Source of the DNA: Meghimatium bilineatum
Lineage: Eukaryota; Mollusca; Gastropoda; Stylommatophora; Philomycidae
Assembly: GCA_034231615.1 (NCBI GenBank)
Contig: CM067322.1
Coordinates: 64,261,349-64,325,348 of the forward strand
Length of the DNA stretch: 64,000 bases
Reading direction: 5' to 3'
Shown: piece by piece, positions 21,501 to 33,500 of the stretch
How positions within the stretch are numbered: the first letter of the stretch is position 1
Layout of the letters: each line of letters starts with the position of its first letter
Notes under the pieces: generated by a model
The model's input: the letters and a program-made list of their open reading frames with translations, nothing else
What the model was told of the DNA's origin: nothing
Databases searched by the model: none
Position numbers and translations under genes: made by a program

Positions 21501-24500
21501 ACTGAGTCTGTGTTTGTAGAGGGTGGTTGTGATGTTATCGATCCATCTCTTTCTCTGTCTTCCATTTGCTCTGTATCCAGCTGATCATTTGTTATTAACT
21601 CTCAGTGATAATTGGCTTGGGTTCATGCACATAAGGTGACCAAACCACTTAATCTGCCGACATTCTATATGAAGTGGTTTGGTCATCAAGAGATAACAGC
21701 ATTTAAGGAGCTGAAAGGACAACCCCACTGCTTGGCATAGAGATTAAAGTGAAAGTTGACGGTTGCAAGTTTGCTATGCATGTGCTAAATTAGTTTTGTT
21801 ACTACACGTTACTTAAGCTCACAATTAACAGGTTCTTACCGACATCACGTAGTGTCATGGTAGAGAACAGAATGGAGTGCTTTCCTGAAGATATCTGGAA
21901 CTGCTGAAGAGATTCCAGACCCTCTGCAATTTTCATCTTGTGCTGCATTTTGGCTTCAACTGTGCTCTGTGGATGATTGGTCCAATTGATGAAATATTTA
22001 GTGTAAACAGCAGCAAACTACATGGCTGTTTTTCTTTCAAACTATACTCTGAAAAATCTATGGAACATCATATAATGAACTAACAAAGAAGACTGAAATA
22101 TTATAGACAAAGTGTTCAACAGTTGAACAAAGAAGATTAACAATATTAACCTTTAGAATCCTACTGGTGATTGCATTTTTCGACTGATATCTGTCAATTT
22201 AGCCCTTGTGGTGACTCCAGTCACTTAGCTGCTATGCACTCATTTATCGGTATGAAACCACAAGCTCTTGGGCTCATGTGACCAATATTTCACACCATTC
22301 TAAGCTAGGACTTATATCACATCTTTCATGCTCATTAATTTTCAACTTACACTGAAGACAGAGCAGCCCTGTTTAATTTCTGCTCCGATTTCACTCAATT
22401 GAACTCTGATGAAATTAACACCATTTTACATGACATTTGTATGGATTCTGATGATGGTGATTAGTTGGGAAATACATTTGTGTTCAAAGAATGTATTATT
22501 AACAAGTTAGTTTCTGAGAATATGCATAGACATTTTGATACGTTATATACAGCATTGGATATAATTTTGTTGTGTTTCAGACCTCATTATTTCTAGACCT
22601 AATGTGGAACAAGGTAAATGACATCTATTTGCCTTCGCTTAGAATATTATGAGTGTGTTTGTTTGGTTATGGAATAAAATTATAAAAATACAATAAGCCT
22701 ATGTAATAGAAGAGTTTTATCAAGGGTGCCACATATCGAAGGATTTAGGTGAGGAAAGAAATTTTTATCTCCAATTTTTTTATCTAAACAATTTTCTCAC
22801 ATCTCTTCTATTACACACACAAACTTCCCAGCAATATAATGCCATTTAATTAGGTCAAAGGGAATGAGCCCATGGACCGCTGGATCAGCAACCAACCATT
22901 ACACACACAAACACAAAAAACGCCAATACATTGGTGTTTTCAAGTATTTATTTACATGTACATATATTATTTAAAATCTCTATAAAAACAAAAAAGTTGT
23001 TGTGTTTTCAAACACTCACCAAAAATAGAAAAAATTGTCAAAAAAAGAATCAGGCCCAGTGGGGAATTTGCATAATTGCGGAAGTAAGGATACAATAAAA
23101 GTTACTACCATTTTGCAAGATTTCCTTGAGGAGCGCTAGCTCATAAGTTTTTATAGCTTATTCTTGAAAGCACCTCAAGGTGTTCAAATACTCTGATTTG
23201 GCTAGTTCAAGCTGTCTAAAGGTCATCTTAAAATATAAATTTTGTAATTTGACGCGCTTGTAAGCGTCTATTCTACTTTTGTGTGTAGACATAGCTGGAC
23301 GTTCTTTGTGTAGCCAGCCATCTATAAATAAGCTTAGACTCATTGAATTGGAAATTTACAAACTTTTGGAAGAAATTTTTCCTGATAGTTCTAGCATTAA
23401 TTTATCTGAAGCAGGAAGTCATTTAGGAAGTGTTAATTTGCACTGTCATACTAGTAGTTTCGGAGGATATTGATTCAGATAATATCGGCAGCATGTGTGT
23501 TTCATATTTGTGGTCAGGCACATGTGATACGGTAAGGTTAGCATTTTCTTTTTCATTTCAGGCAATGATAGTATAAAAATTCAAAACACTGATAATACAA
23601 ATGTTTTAAGAATATTTGAATCTGTTATATAAAGAAGCATTATGCCTTTAAATTTGTTAATTAGAGTATACAGTAATAATATGCTCAAATTATTGAATGC
23701 AAAAATGTGGTGTGCACATCAGTTAGGGAAAAAAAAATTCAAGAACATTCAAAATGTATCTGCACTGTATTGCCAATTCGATTTATCCACACCCCCCCCA
23801 CCCCCCAATTAAGACAACGCGACATTTTTTCTAATAAAATGTTAAAAATTTCCAAAATCATACAGTGGAACCTCTGTATAGAGCATATATTTATTTTTTA
23901 AATGTTCTATTTAACAAATATTCAAAATTTCCTAAATTAATTTATTCTTTAGTATATAGCAAATTTTGGTTATTACATATTCTGTTGGTCCAGATCAATT
24001 TGTTATTAAAAGGATTTCACTATATGTCTTCAAAGAAAATTTTATTTACCTAAGATAAGCAACATTAAAGTACCACAGAGCAGAAAACAACTAGAAAAAC
24101 TTCATCTTACAAAATGAAGTTGCTGGCATCAGCCGGGTGTACAAATAGTAGTATACTAAAACTGTATACAAAATAACAATCAGGCCCGCACATATGGGAA
24201 ATGGAGCCTGGACTTCTAGTACAGGGTGCAAAGAATAGGGCCACTGTCTTCTTTCCAGGCATGTTGTAAGAGGTAACTAAGGAAAGTTGGGGGATATGCT
24301 GACAACCTGTCACCTGTGAAAAAATCATCATTGTCACATCTAGTCTCAGTTTCTTACTTTTGTCATCTATCAAATAATACACATGGATGATGAAGAGATG
24401 CAGGACAGCAGACATTGAATTATGTCTTTTTATGACAGACTTCCTGTGTGATGGTAAATGTTAGATGTGCCATCACTGAGGATGGGTCAACAAATCTGAC

Positions 24501-27500
24501 AGAAGAATGATGAAATAGTTGATCAAGATGTGAATGCTGTGAATCTGGCAGGACATGGTAATCTTCAGCTACTGGCGCACTGTAATGTATCTTTCTGGGG
24601 ACTTAACATGCATCCATGCCTTTGAGATCATATCTGAGCCTGGTGTTGCCACAGCTACACAACTGAGAAGAACCTGTGCTTTTGTCAGAAAGGCTTTGGG
24701 CTGTCAAGGGATACCTACTCAACTAAAATGATTATTTCATCATCATCATTACAATCAGTTCATTGGCTAAATGGCTTGATTGACAGATTGGGCAATAGCA
24801 TCCAAAATAAATATTGAACATCTAAAGAAAGTTTCGAATGCGGGTCTTAGCCCACAGGGTTGTATGAAGATCATTTCAATTAAATCAATAAAAATAATGT
24901 AGACATTTATCTCCTCAATGATTTACCCCAGACTTATAGTCACAACCAGCTTATCAGCATTGCTTGAACAGCACATTAACCTTTCGTGGTCACATCAAAA
25001 CTATAGCCACAGGCACCATTGTCTGATATTTTTTTGAAGTCACTATTGACTTTAGCAGACACCTACACTAACCAGCTAAATTTTGGCATTATACATTGGA
25101 ATCCCTTAATGGCATCATTTCATAACAAATTTCCCAGTTTAACAATACTTTTAAAATTCCCACTTATATTTATTCTTTGTAATTTATTATTCTCACACTT
25201 CAATATGGTGTATTAATTCTCACTGTATTATTCTCACACATGGTGTATGCAGTAACAGAAAATTGCTATTATTACATACATATTTCTTCAGTCCTGTCCA
25301 AGTTAAAGTGTGATTTGACTATGATTTTAGTGATGAACAACCTACAGCAAGAAAAACAACTTGTAACATACCATTCTTTCCACAATGTCACATAAAAGGT
25401 CACAGAGAGGATTTAACTCCTGAGGTAATCTCACTATCCCAGCTTCAACTTCCTGTTCTACATTGAATCTAAAATAATAAATATAATGTTAAGAATTGCA
25501 CAAGTATATGTGTATCTCACTTGATAGGCAAATTCAAAAGAATAATCTTCAGCTATTATATGCTTTTAATCATTGATACAAAAGGTTAAAATTACTTCAA
25601 TTATATAATATACATTTTTATAAGCTACAATTCATCTTGACATGGGACTTGGAATATTTCTGCTGTTCTATTTCAGTGGTTCTCAGCATGAGCCCTATGC
25701 CCACAACCTTTACAAATTTGAAATGGTGTGGCAATAGACATGGACAGATTCTTGGTTGGCCACAGAAGGTAACTGGTAACTATTTAACAGAATTTAATAT
25801 ATAGCACATATGGTATTGGGTCAAAGGGCATGAGCACATAGACCACTGGATCAGTAACCAACCAAACAACAAAATGTAATAAGACATACAGTAACAGACA
25901 TTGAAGAAAGTCAAAATAACCAACGGGGTGCAAAGGGAACGCATTGCTCTAGGCGGACCCAGGGTTAGCAGATAACCAAGATCCCAAATGTACCTCCACG
26001 CGGTGCACCCTGGAAACAGAAATACAGCAGCTCGAGCTGATTCTGGCTGAATCATTTGGGGATCGTGTCCGAGAATGTGGAGGTAGCAGATGGAAAGAGA
26101 TTTGACTGCACAAGGCAGACAATATCTCCGACACCACCAGCATCACCACATATAGCGATACTGTCGACATACAGTGAAGCAAGTCAGTCCAGTCTGAACA
26201 TTGGAGGGGCGGCCAATGTAAAATGCACGTAAAGGTAGATGCATGGCGAGAGACAAATAGATTTCATACCGAGTACAATGAAACAATGAAAGGGCAGAAC
26301 AGTGCTAGAGGGCAGCGCGAACTGCAAATAGAAAGTGAAAAGTCCCTAGGAAAGGGGAACTACACGCTCCGTCAGCTCGAGACGAGCTTCTAGTTACCTG
26401 TGTTCCTTACAGGCACAGACCCAGACCCATCCATTGGCGTTTGGTAAAGCAAGAAGACCTAACCCAACTCTTATGCCGAGCCTTCCTAAACCGGAAATAT
26501 GCTCGCGAAGAGAAAGGGTTCTGTACCCGATGGGCTTAGGCAAGAAAGGGACAACGATGGTAGTCCTGGCCCAACTCTACTGTCAAAGTTACCTATAACA
26601 GATGTACACATGCAGAGAGAAAGGGTTCCGTACCCGATGGGCTCAGGCACAAAAGGGACAACGATTTAGCCCTGGCCCAACTCTACTGTCAGGTTTTCCT
26701 ACACCGGAAATACACTTGAAGAGAGAAAGGGTTCAGTACCTGATGGGCTCAGGCGCTATTGGGACTAGGACGCTCAGCTCGAGAACGCCTTGCTCTCAAA
26801 CACGTGGTGTGAGACTCGAACTTGGACAAGGGGTACACGGTGTCGGTGAACGACACCTCGGCTAAGAATGCGAAAGAGCCAGGGTCCAACTCCACTGTTG
26901 AGTTCTTCCCCTTAAGGAACCAGGCTCACAGATGAGAAACGGTTCAGTACCCAATGGGCACAGGCACAGCACGTCCAATTACATGAGGCAAGTTCATAGA
27001 CAGTGGAACACCTCGTGCGAGTCAGACGAGAGCAAAAATCGTCTAGGCGAAGAGTCGCCACTACGCGTGCCTGGAGACAGATATAGAGGCTGTCACAGGC
27101 TAAGGGTAGCCCACCCGAATTGTCAAGGCATGCCGAAATTGGATGTGCTAGGCCTACAAGGCGCATAACGGTGGCACAACGTAATCACGCTCCCGGCGGA
27201 AATCGCACGGTTATCCGTGATGGTTACAATGGAGCGAACGCAAAACAAACAAACAAAATAACCAACAAAATGTAATAAGACATATAGTAACAGACAGCGA
27301 AGAAAGTCAAAATAACCAACAAAATGTAATAAGACATATAGTAACAGACAGTGAAGAAAGTCAACAAGCTTTTTCTTAACTTTAAAAGGGTCACAAAAGA
27401 AAAATTGTCCCACTGAGGAAGGGGGGGGGGCACATAAAGATTGAGAATCATTTTTCTATTTTACTAATTTCTAATTAATTTGGTTACATGCATAGGCTCA

Positions 27501-30500
27501 TTATTTGTAGTAATGTTACAATTTTTTGCTTGTTTTTGTCTATATTTCGTCTTATCTTGATAAGGCCTTGGGTCAAAACATTAATTCAGTAGAGAATGTA
27601 GCAAGGAACATGGATGTTGAGGTTAAAGCACTCATCTATGATCATGCTGATACACGGATGGATCAGCCATCCACCACCAGTAGTGCGCATAGGCCTTTAC
27701 TGCCAGATCACAAGGAAGAACAGTACACGAAGCTAGTGGGGCTTTTACCGCAACAACAAGCAGTCTAACAATGGCACAAAACTGGCTGGTATCGCAAGCC
27801 CCTATTCCTATGCATGCATACTAAGTGACTCAATTAACATGACCTAGAAAGTCAAAATAGGGATGCACGTAGAGGATGTTTGGAGTCATTAGAGAGAGCT
27901 AGTAAGCTAAAATGTGGGCCTGAGAATAATCATGCTTATCTTAGTCCCCTGACACGTGGGTGTAAAGGGAAACAAACAGGCCGACCAATTAGCTAACCTT
28001 GCCAACATAACAAATGGTCAGTCTATGGACTGAGCAGTCACACTCAGTGCACTTCGTAAGTATGAACGATCAGAGGATTTTTAGATACATTATAATGAGT
28101 CAATATCGAGAATGAGGATAGGCATGGCCTGTAGAGAACACCTAACAAAGATCTCAAAAAGATCACTGAACCAACATAGAACCATTAGCCATTATAACCC
28201 TGAGAGATTTACTGAAGTGGAGATCTGAGCAGACATTTCTGTTGTGTGAAGAGGATAATCAACATACGTAACCTATTCATTGATTCTGTGTATTTGTGCT
28301 AATTTGTAAAACTACAAGTTTGTCATTTCTTTAATTGTGTTCAAATCTTCAATTTACAGTTTAGTGTAGTTTTCCTTTCATTAAATTGGGCTGGGGGATG
28401 GAACATGTACAGCCTGGATGTCCTGTATACAGTACAAGGACATTGATGTGAACTCTCAGACACTCACAGATCACTGGAGAAGCAACTGCCCTGTCTGATA
28501 GTAAGCTTCTAATGCCTTTCATGCACAATGTGCCCATAGCAATATCTTCTTGAGGTACCTATTCTCACAATGTTTGCTAAGAGGGTGACTGAGTGCTTGG
28601 GGGTATAACCAGATCTCCTCTTCTTTTTTTTCTTCTTCTCATCTAAAATGCTTTCCTAGTCCAATTCTGATGACTACACCACGGACCCTGAAATTGTGAT
28701 GAGAAACATTGGTATTTTATTACAGTTCAGCTTAAAAAGTGCGGATGTGTTTTAAACCGACCTTCATAGAAACATAGCTGCAGCTATCACACGGGTGAAG
28801 TGATGTCATATTCCAATATCTTTCAACACAAATCGATCTTCATAAAATTATAGCTGGAGTGATCAAACGTGTATTGATGACATACTCATATCTCTGTATG
28901 CTTTTGTCAGAAAGGATATGTGATGTAAAGAGCTGCCTGCTCACAGCTAAAGGGACTACATCATCATCCTTTCATTAAATTCTTGCAATGATCAAAACCA
29001 GGGTGTAAATGTAACAACTCCAATGCACTAAAGAACAACATGAAAATGATAGCCATGCAAAGTTTCCCTGTACATGGCAATTTAATTAATAAGCTACAAC
29101 ATTAATAAACTCACACTTTTTCTATTTTGATGTTAGATATTTTGGAAATAATATTCATGCCCTCAGAGTTGAGGTCCATCCACTTTCCCATTAGATTGCT
29201 GAAATCAGCAGCCAAGTCCTTGACCCTGCGTGGATCTCCTGTCAAGTTTGTAGAAGTGTGTTGCTTTGCCTGAGGAGCTAAATATTCAAAAAAGATATTA
29301 GCAACAACCTAATAAACAAGGTAGTATTTGACTTTGGACTAAGTTTCATTATGTTACACTTATATCTATCACTGTTAAATAGTTTGCAAACATGGTTCAA
29401 CTTTCTTTGAGATCATAATCAGGTGCCATGCCGTCTGGCGTAGGCGATCATGTCTCTCCACAGCTCTCTGTCTCCAGTATTATGTATCAAGGTCTTTGTT
29501 GTTTCCTTGCCATGCCAAGTTGTCAAACTGTCTAATATTTTCTCACGTTGTCGCCCTCTGTCTCTGTTGTCTTCAATTTTGCCTGTTGTGACTATGTTCT
29601 CCAAACCTGTCTGTTTCATGAAGTGACCAAAAAAAGAAGATTGCCATTTTCTTATATTATTGATTAAGGTCCGTTTCGCAATTGACTCTTTGAACACTTC
29701 CACATTAGTTTTTCTGGCAGTCCATGGTATTCTCAGCACTCTTCTATAGAACCACATCTCTATGGCCTCTAATTTCCCACTTTCCAGTTTGTTTATTGTC
29801 CAAGACTCGCACCCATATGTTAGTATAGGGGTTATATAGCACTGCAGAACTATCTTTCTCATCTCTAATGACAAGGTCATATTACACAATATATTTTTCA
29901 TTTTTCTGAATGTTGTTTTTGCCTGTCCTATTCTGCTTCTTATTTCTGTTGAACTTCTTCTTTGAGATACCTATTTGTATTGCTAGACTAACTGGATAGT
30001 TATGATCCTGAAAAGTGAAACCAAAACTATTGGGTGAGAAGTCAGCAAGAAAGTTAATCCTATTCTATCTTGGCTATAAATGGTACCAAAAAAAATAACA
30101 GTTTCTGTAGCAACATTTGATATTTTGAAATAAGGCATGAACAACAACTACTATAAAGTTTATGATCAATAAAATGGTCCAATATTTCAGAAGTTAAAAG
30201 ATTTGAGTCACCATTTGAGTCAAAAAGTATGTAAACAGAATATGATCTACATTTTTCTAATTAGTTCAGTTATTGTAGAGTAAATCTTCAGATGATCTCA
30301 TATACAACACCTTCTTCTTCTGCAATCAGTTTCCTATGCTTATAAGTGTATACAGAAAGGTGGGCCGCCTCCGTGAATTCAGTCGTCAGCAGGAGGTCCT
30401 CATGGTTGCCCCACAGCCTTACCTTCAGATCTGTCTCTTGTGGGTCATATTTTAGTTTTTACATCATCAAGGAGTGCAGAATGTGTTCTGGAGTCTTAAC

Positions 30501-33500
30501 CCTTTTAACATGGATATTGGTCAGTTTTGACAGCCTTCATTTTGTGGAGATGTGCTTGTAGTCTGCAGTGTCCTGTGTGGAGCCTAATAATGTGGTTTGC
30601 TGTGATCTGCTTAGCTTTAGAATGGGGTCCTGTGGAAAGTTGCTGCCTGTTCTCTGACTCCATGTATGGTTGTATTTTCTTTTGATGAGAGTTTTTGCTT
30701 AAGTCAGTGATATTCTGTGCTGGAAATGTTCCTTTTTTGCATCTACTTTTGCCAGTCTGTCAGCTGCTTCATTTCCTGCAATTTCAGTGTTCAGGGATTC
30801 ATTGCAGCACAACGTTATTGTTAGCAGACAGTTGATTTAAAAGTTCTACAGTTGTTTTTGTTAGATCTTTAGGTTCTTTTTGGATGGTCTCCAGACTGTA
30901 CTGACATGTAGTCGCACAAGAAGACTATATTAGCTCCTTTGAGTCTCTGTTCCTCTAGTTCCTTTGATACTTCTAAGATTTCTTGTAGCTCTGCCCTGTA
31001 ATTTGTTGATAATTTGCTAGTAGCGATTGAGAGTTCTAGTTTTGGGATGTTTGGTATGAGTATTAGTATTCCAGCTCCTCTTTTTCTTTACTGCATCCTC
31101 TGATTATCCATCTGTGAAGACATGAATCCACTAAGAGTTTGGGTATTGGGTGGATGTCTAGGTGATAAAGTATTTTTGCCTTGAGGGCAGTAGGGGTTTC
31201 CATAGTTTTGCTCTCAATTCCTGGGATTGTAAGTTTTGTAGTATATATGGGTGAGGTGTTTGCTATGTAATATGCTTGTAGTTGTTCCCATTCATCCGGA
31301 TTGTTGCTGGTTACTTCTTCATTGACTTTCAAAATTTTTTTTTTGAAAGGTGATTGAAGCTTGGTCTTTTCAGTCAATTTTTTTGTTAGTTCATTTATTT
31401 TCTCATGCATAGGGTGATGTTTGAGACGTCTAAGTTTTTCAGTCATTATTGTGATTTTCTCATCCCTGTGGTCAGTTAGATTTTGTAATCCTACTGTTGC
31501 TTCCATTGACATTATAGGTGTGCTCCTTAGTCTTCCTGTTATAATTCGGAAACTTGCATTTTGAATTTTTTCCAGCTTCTGAAGATTGGTATTTGCAGCA
31601 GTTGCATATGTACTCATTCCATATTCAAGAGTTTGACGAATATTACCTACATAGACTTGTTTTATGGTTTTTATGTCAGCTCCCCAATCTGTCCCAGATA
31701 GTTTTTTCATTATTTGTAGTCTGCATGTGGCTTTTGTTTTTGTCTCTTCAATGTGTGATCCCCATGTATCTCTTGTCAAATTTTAGTCCCAGGTAGACTG
31801 GGTTGTTTTCTTTTGGGAGTGGGATATTGTCTAGTGTGAGAGTATAATTTTCAGGTTGCTGCCTACATTTCAACTTTATTGTCTCCTGCATTCTAACTTT
31901 TGCAACTCCAATGTATTCTGATAGTCCGGACAGCAAGATCATCTGTATGGAGAGCTCTAAGTACATATGGTGTGAACAGTTTTGGTAGTTCATCTATATA
32001 AATTATAAAGAGTGTGGGGAATAGAACTCCTCCTTGTGTTATGTTGACCATTTTACTTTTCATTCCCTGGAGTTTGACTCATGCATGTCTGCCATGTAGG
32101 AAGCTTTTTATCCACTGTAACATTTTGCCTTCAATCTCTTTCTGGGCGAGTTTTAGCAATAGCCCCTCTTTCCAGACTTTGTCAAAGGCCTTTGTAAGGT
32201 CAAAGAAGGTGCCTAAGAGTTTTGATATTTTTCTGGAAAGCACCTTCTATTTCCTGGGTTAGGTATGTTGTTTGGTCTTCAGCATTTATGTGTTTTCTGA
32301 AGCCTGATTGGCAGTCATCTTGAAGATTCTTTCTTCCAAAGGTAGTTTAAGAGTCTGTTATTCACCATTTTTTCCATGAATTTTTCTAGGCAGCTTAGTA
32401 GACTGATAGGATGGCAGCTTGCATTGTTGGTTTTCCTTTCTTGGTAATTGAAATTATTTCTGCCGCTTTCCATTCTTTTGGAAAGATCACTTGTGCCCAT
32501 GGTTCATTAAAGAGGTCTAGGACTCTATTTCTACCCACAAAAACCTAGGTTTTGGATCATTTCACTTGTGATTCCATGTGGTCCAGAGGCTTTCTTCTTT
32601 TTGAGATTTTGAATTGCCATGTTAAGTACTGATTCGTGAAAAGGTGAGGTCATTGTTCCTGGACATGGTTGCTGTTTTTTTAACAAGGTTTTTTTTGTCT
32701 CTTGTTTTGCTTCGACAGTTCTTGTTATCGTAATTTTCCTTTCTTTAGCATAGGAGTCTGCTAGAACATTTGCAGCTTGTGTGCCAGTGTAGGATTTTCC
32801 CTTGTCTCCTATGATGATACTGTTTTGGGGGTTGTTATCTTCATTGAGATACTTGATAAGATGCCACATTTTTGTTGAGTATTTTTCCATGAGTGTTGCT
32901 GTTTTTTTCTTTCCAGCTGGATCTAATGCTTTTTAGCCTTTCTCTCTGAAAATTGCTTGCAGGCTATTGTGTTCAATGATATTGATTTCTGTTAGTCTAG
33001 TTTCCATCTTGGATCATGCCTCTGTAGAGTTCTCATAATGTATTTCTCTGTTCCAGAAGGGTTTGTAGTTTTGTCTTCTGCCTCTAGGTATACTCTTGTT
33101 GGCAGCTTCCATGATTATGTCTGTTATTAATTTTGAATTTTTTCGTATATTTCTTGCTGTAAGATGTGTAAGCAGTTTTTCCTCTGTAAGGCGTCGGTAA
33201 GTATCCCAGTTTGCCCTTTTGTAGTTCCAGCTAGTGATTTTGTGTTGTTGTTTATCTGTCTTGTGGTTCCCTTTTACTGTTAGTATTACGGACTTGTGGT
33301 CACTCCCGCCAAGTTGTTGTGCCACTACTTTTTCTGTCACATGTTGGATGTTCTCTGTTGCAATAGCAAGATCTGGAGTGCTCTAAGATTTCCATCATCT
33401 GGAGTAAAAGTTTGGCTCTGATAGATGTTCATTTATAAGAAGTAGCCTACTTTCTATCATCCAGTCTTCTACTCTCAAGCCAATAGTTGGGTATCCCCAG

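Larger units (their letters stand above)
18516..21839 (-). other. CINP intron 4
   Basis: 3.3 kb, phase 1. Holds reverse-strand S2 SINE pieces (19690-19800, 20358-20420, 20790-20912), a CRE-type dispersed repeat (20435-20765), an M1 MITE (21050-21225) and an RTE-like LINE end (21420-21690). The stretch 18516-19680 is AT-rich with nothing recognised. Confidence 0.85.
21967..25371 (-). other. CINP intron 3
   Basis: 3.4 kb, phase 0. Holds an M1 MITE (23866-24027), a degraded S3 SINE (24170-24310), and an M1-like piece at 25090-25330. A stretch near 22836-22900 is repeated at 25800-25868 (gaccactggatcagtaacc type). The rest shows no coding similarity. Confidence 0.85.
25469..29114 (-). other. CINP intron 2
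   Basis: 3.65 kb, phase 2. Holds a three-unit 54-bp minisatellite split by the GC-rich retroposon at 25925-27253, then an RNase H-like fragment at 27640-28260. The stretch 28270-29110 shows no recognised feature. Confidence 0.85.

Noticed and set aside
22147-22300. TTAACCTTTAGAATCC as a possible piggyBac-type end
   Set aside because: No matching inverted end or second TTAA with the reversed motif was found within 4 kb.
23158-23473. Two facing open frames of about 60 codons near 23.2-23.5 kb
   Set aside because: Short, overlapping on opposite strands, no recognisable motif and no splice signals. I could not link them to a family.
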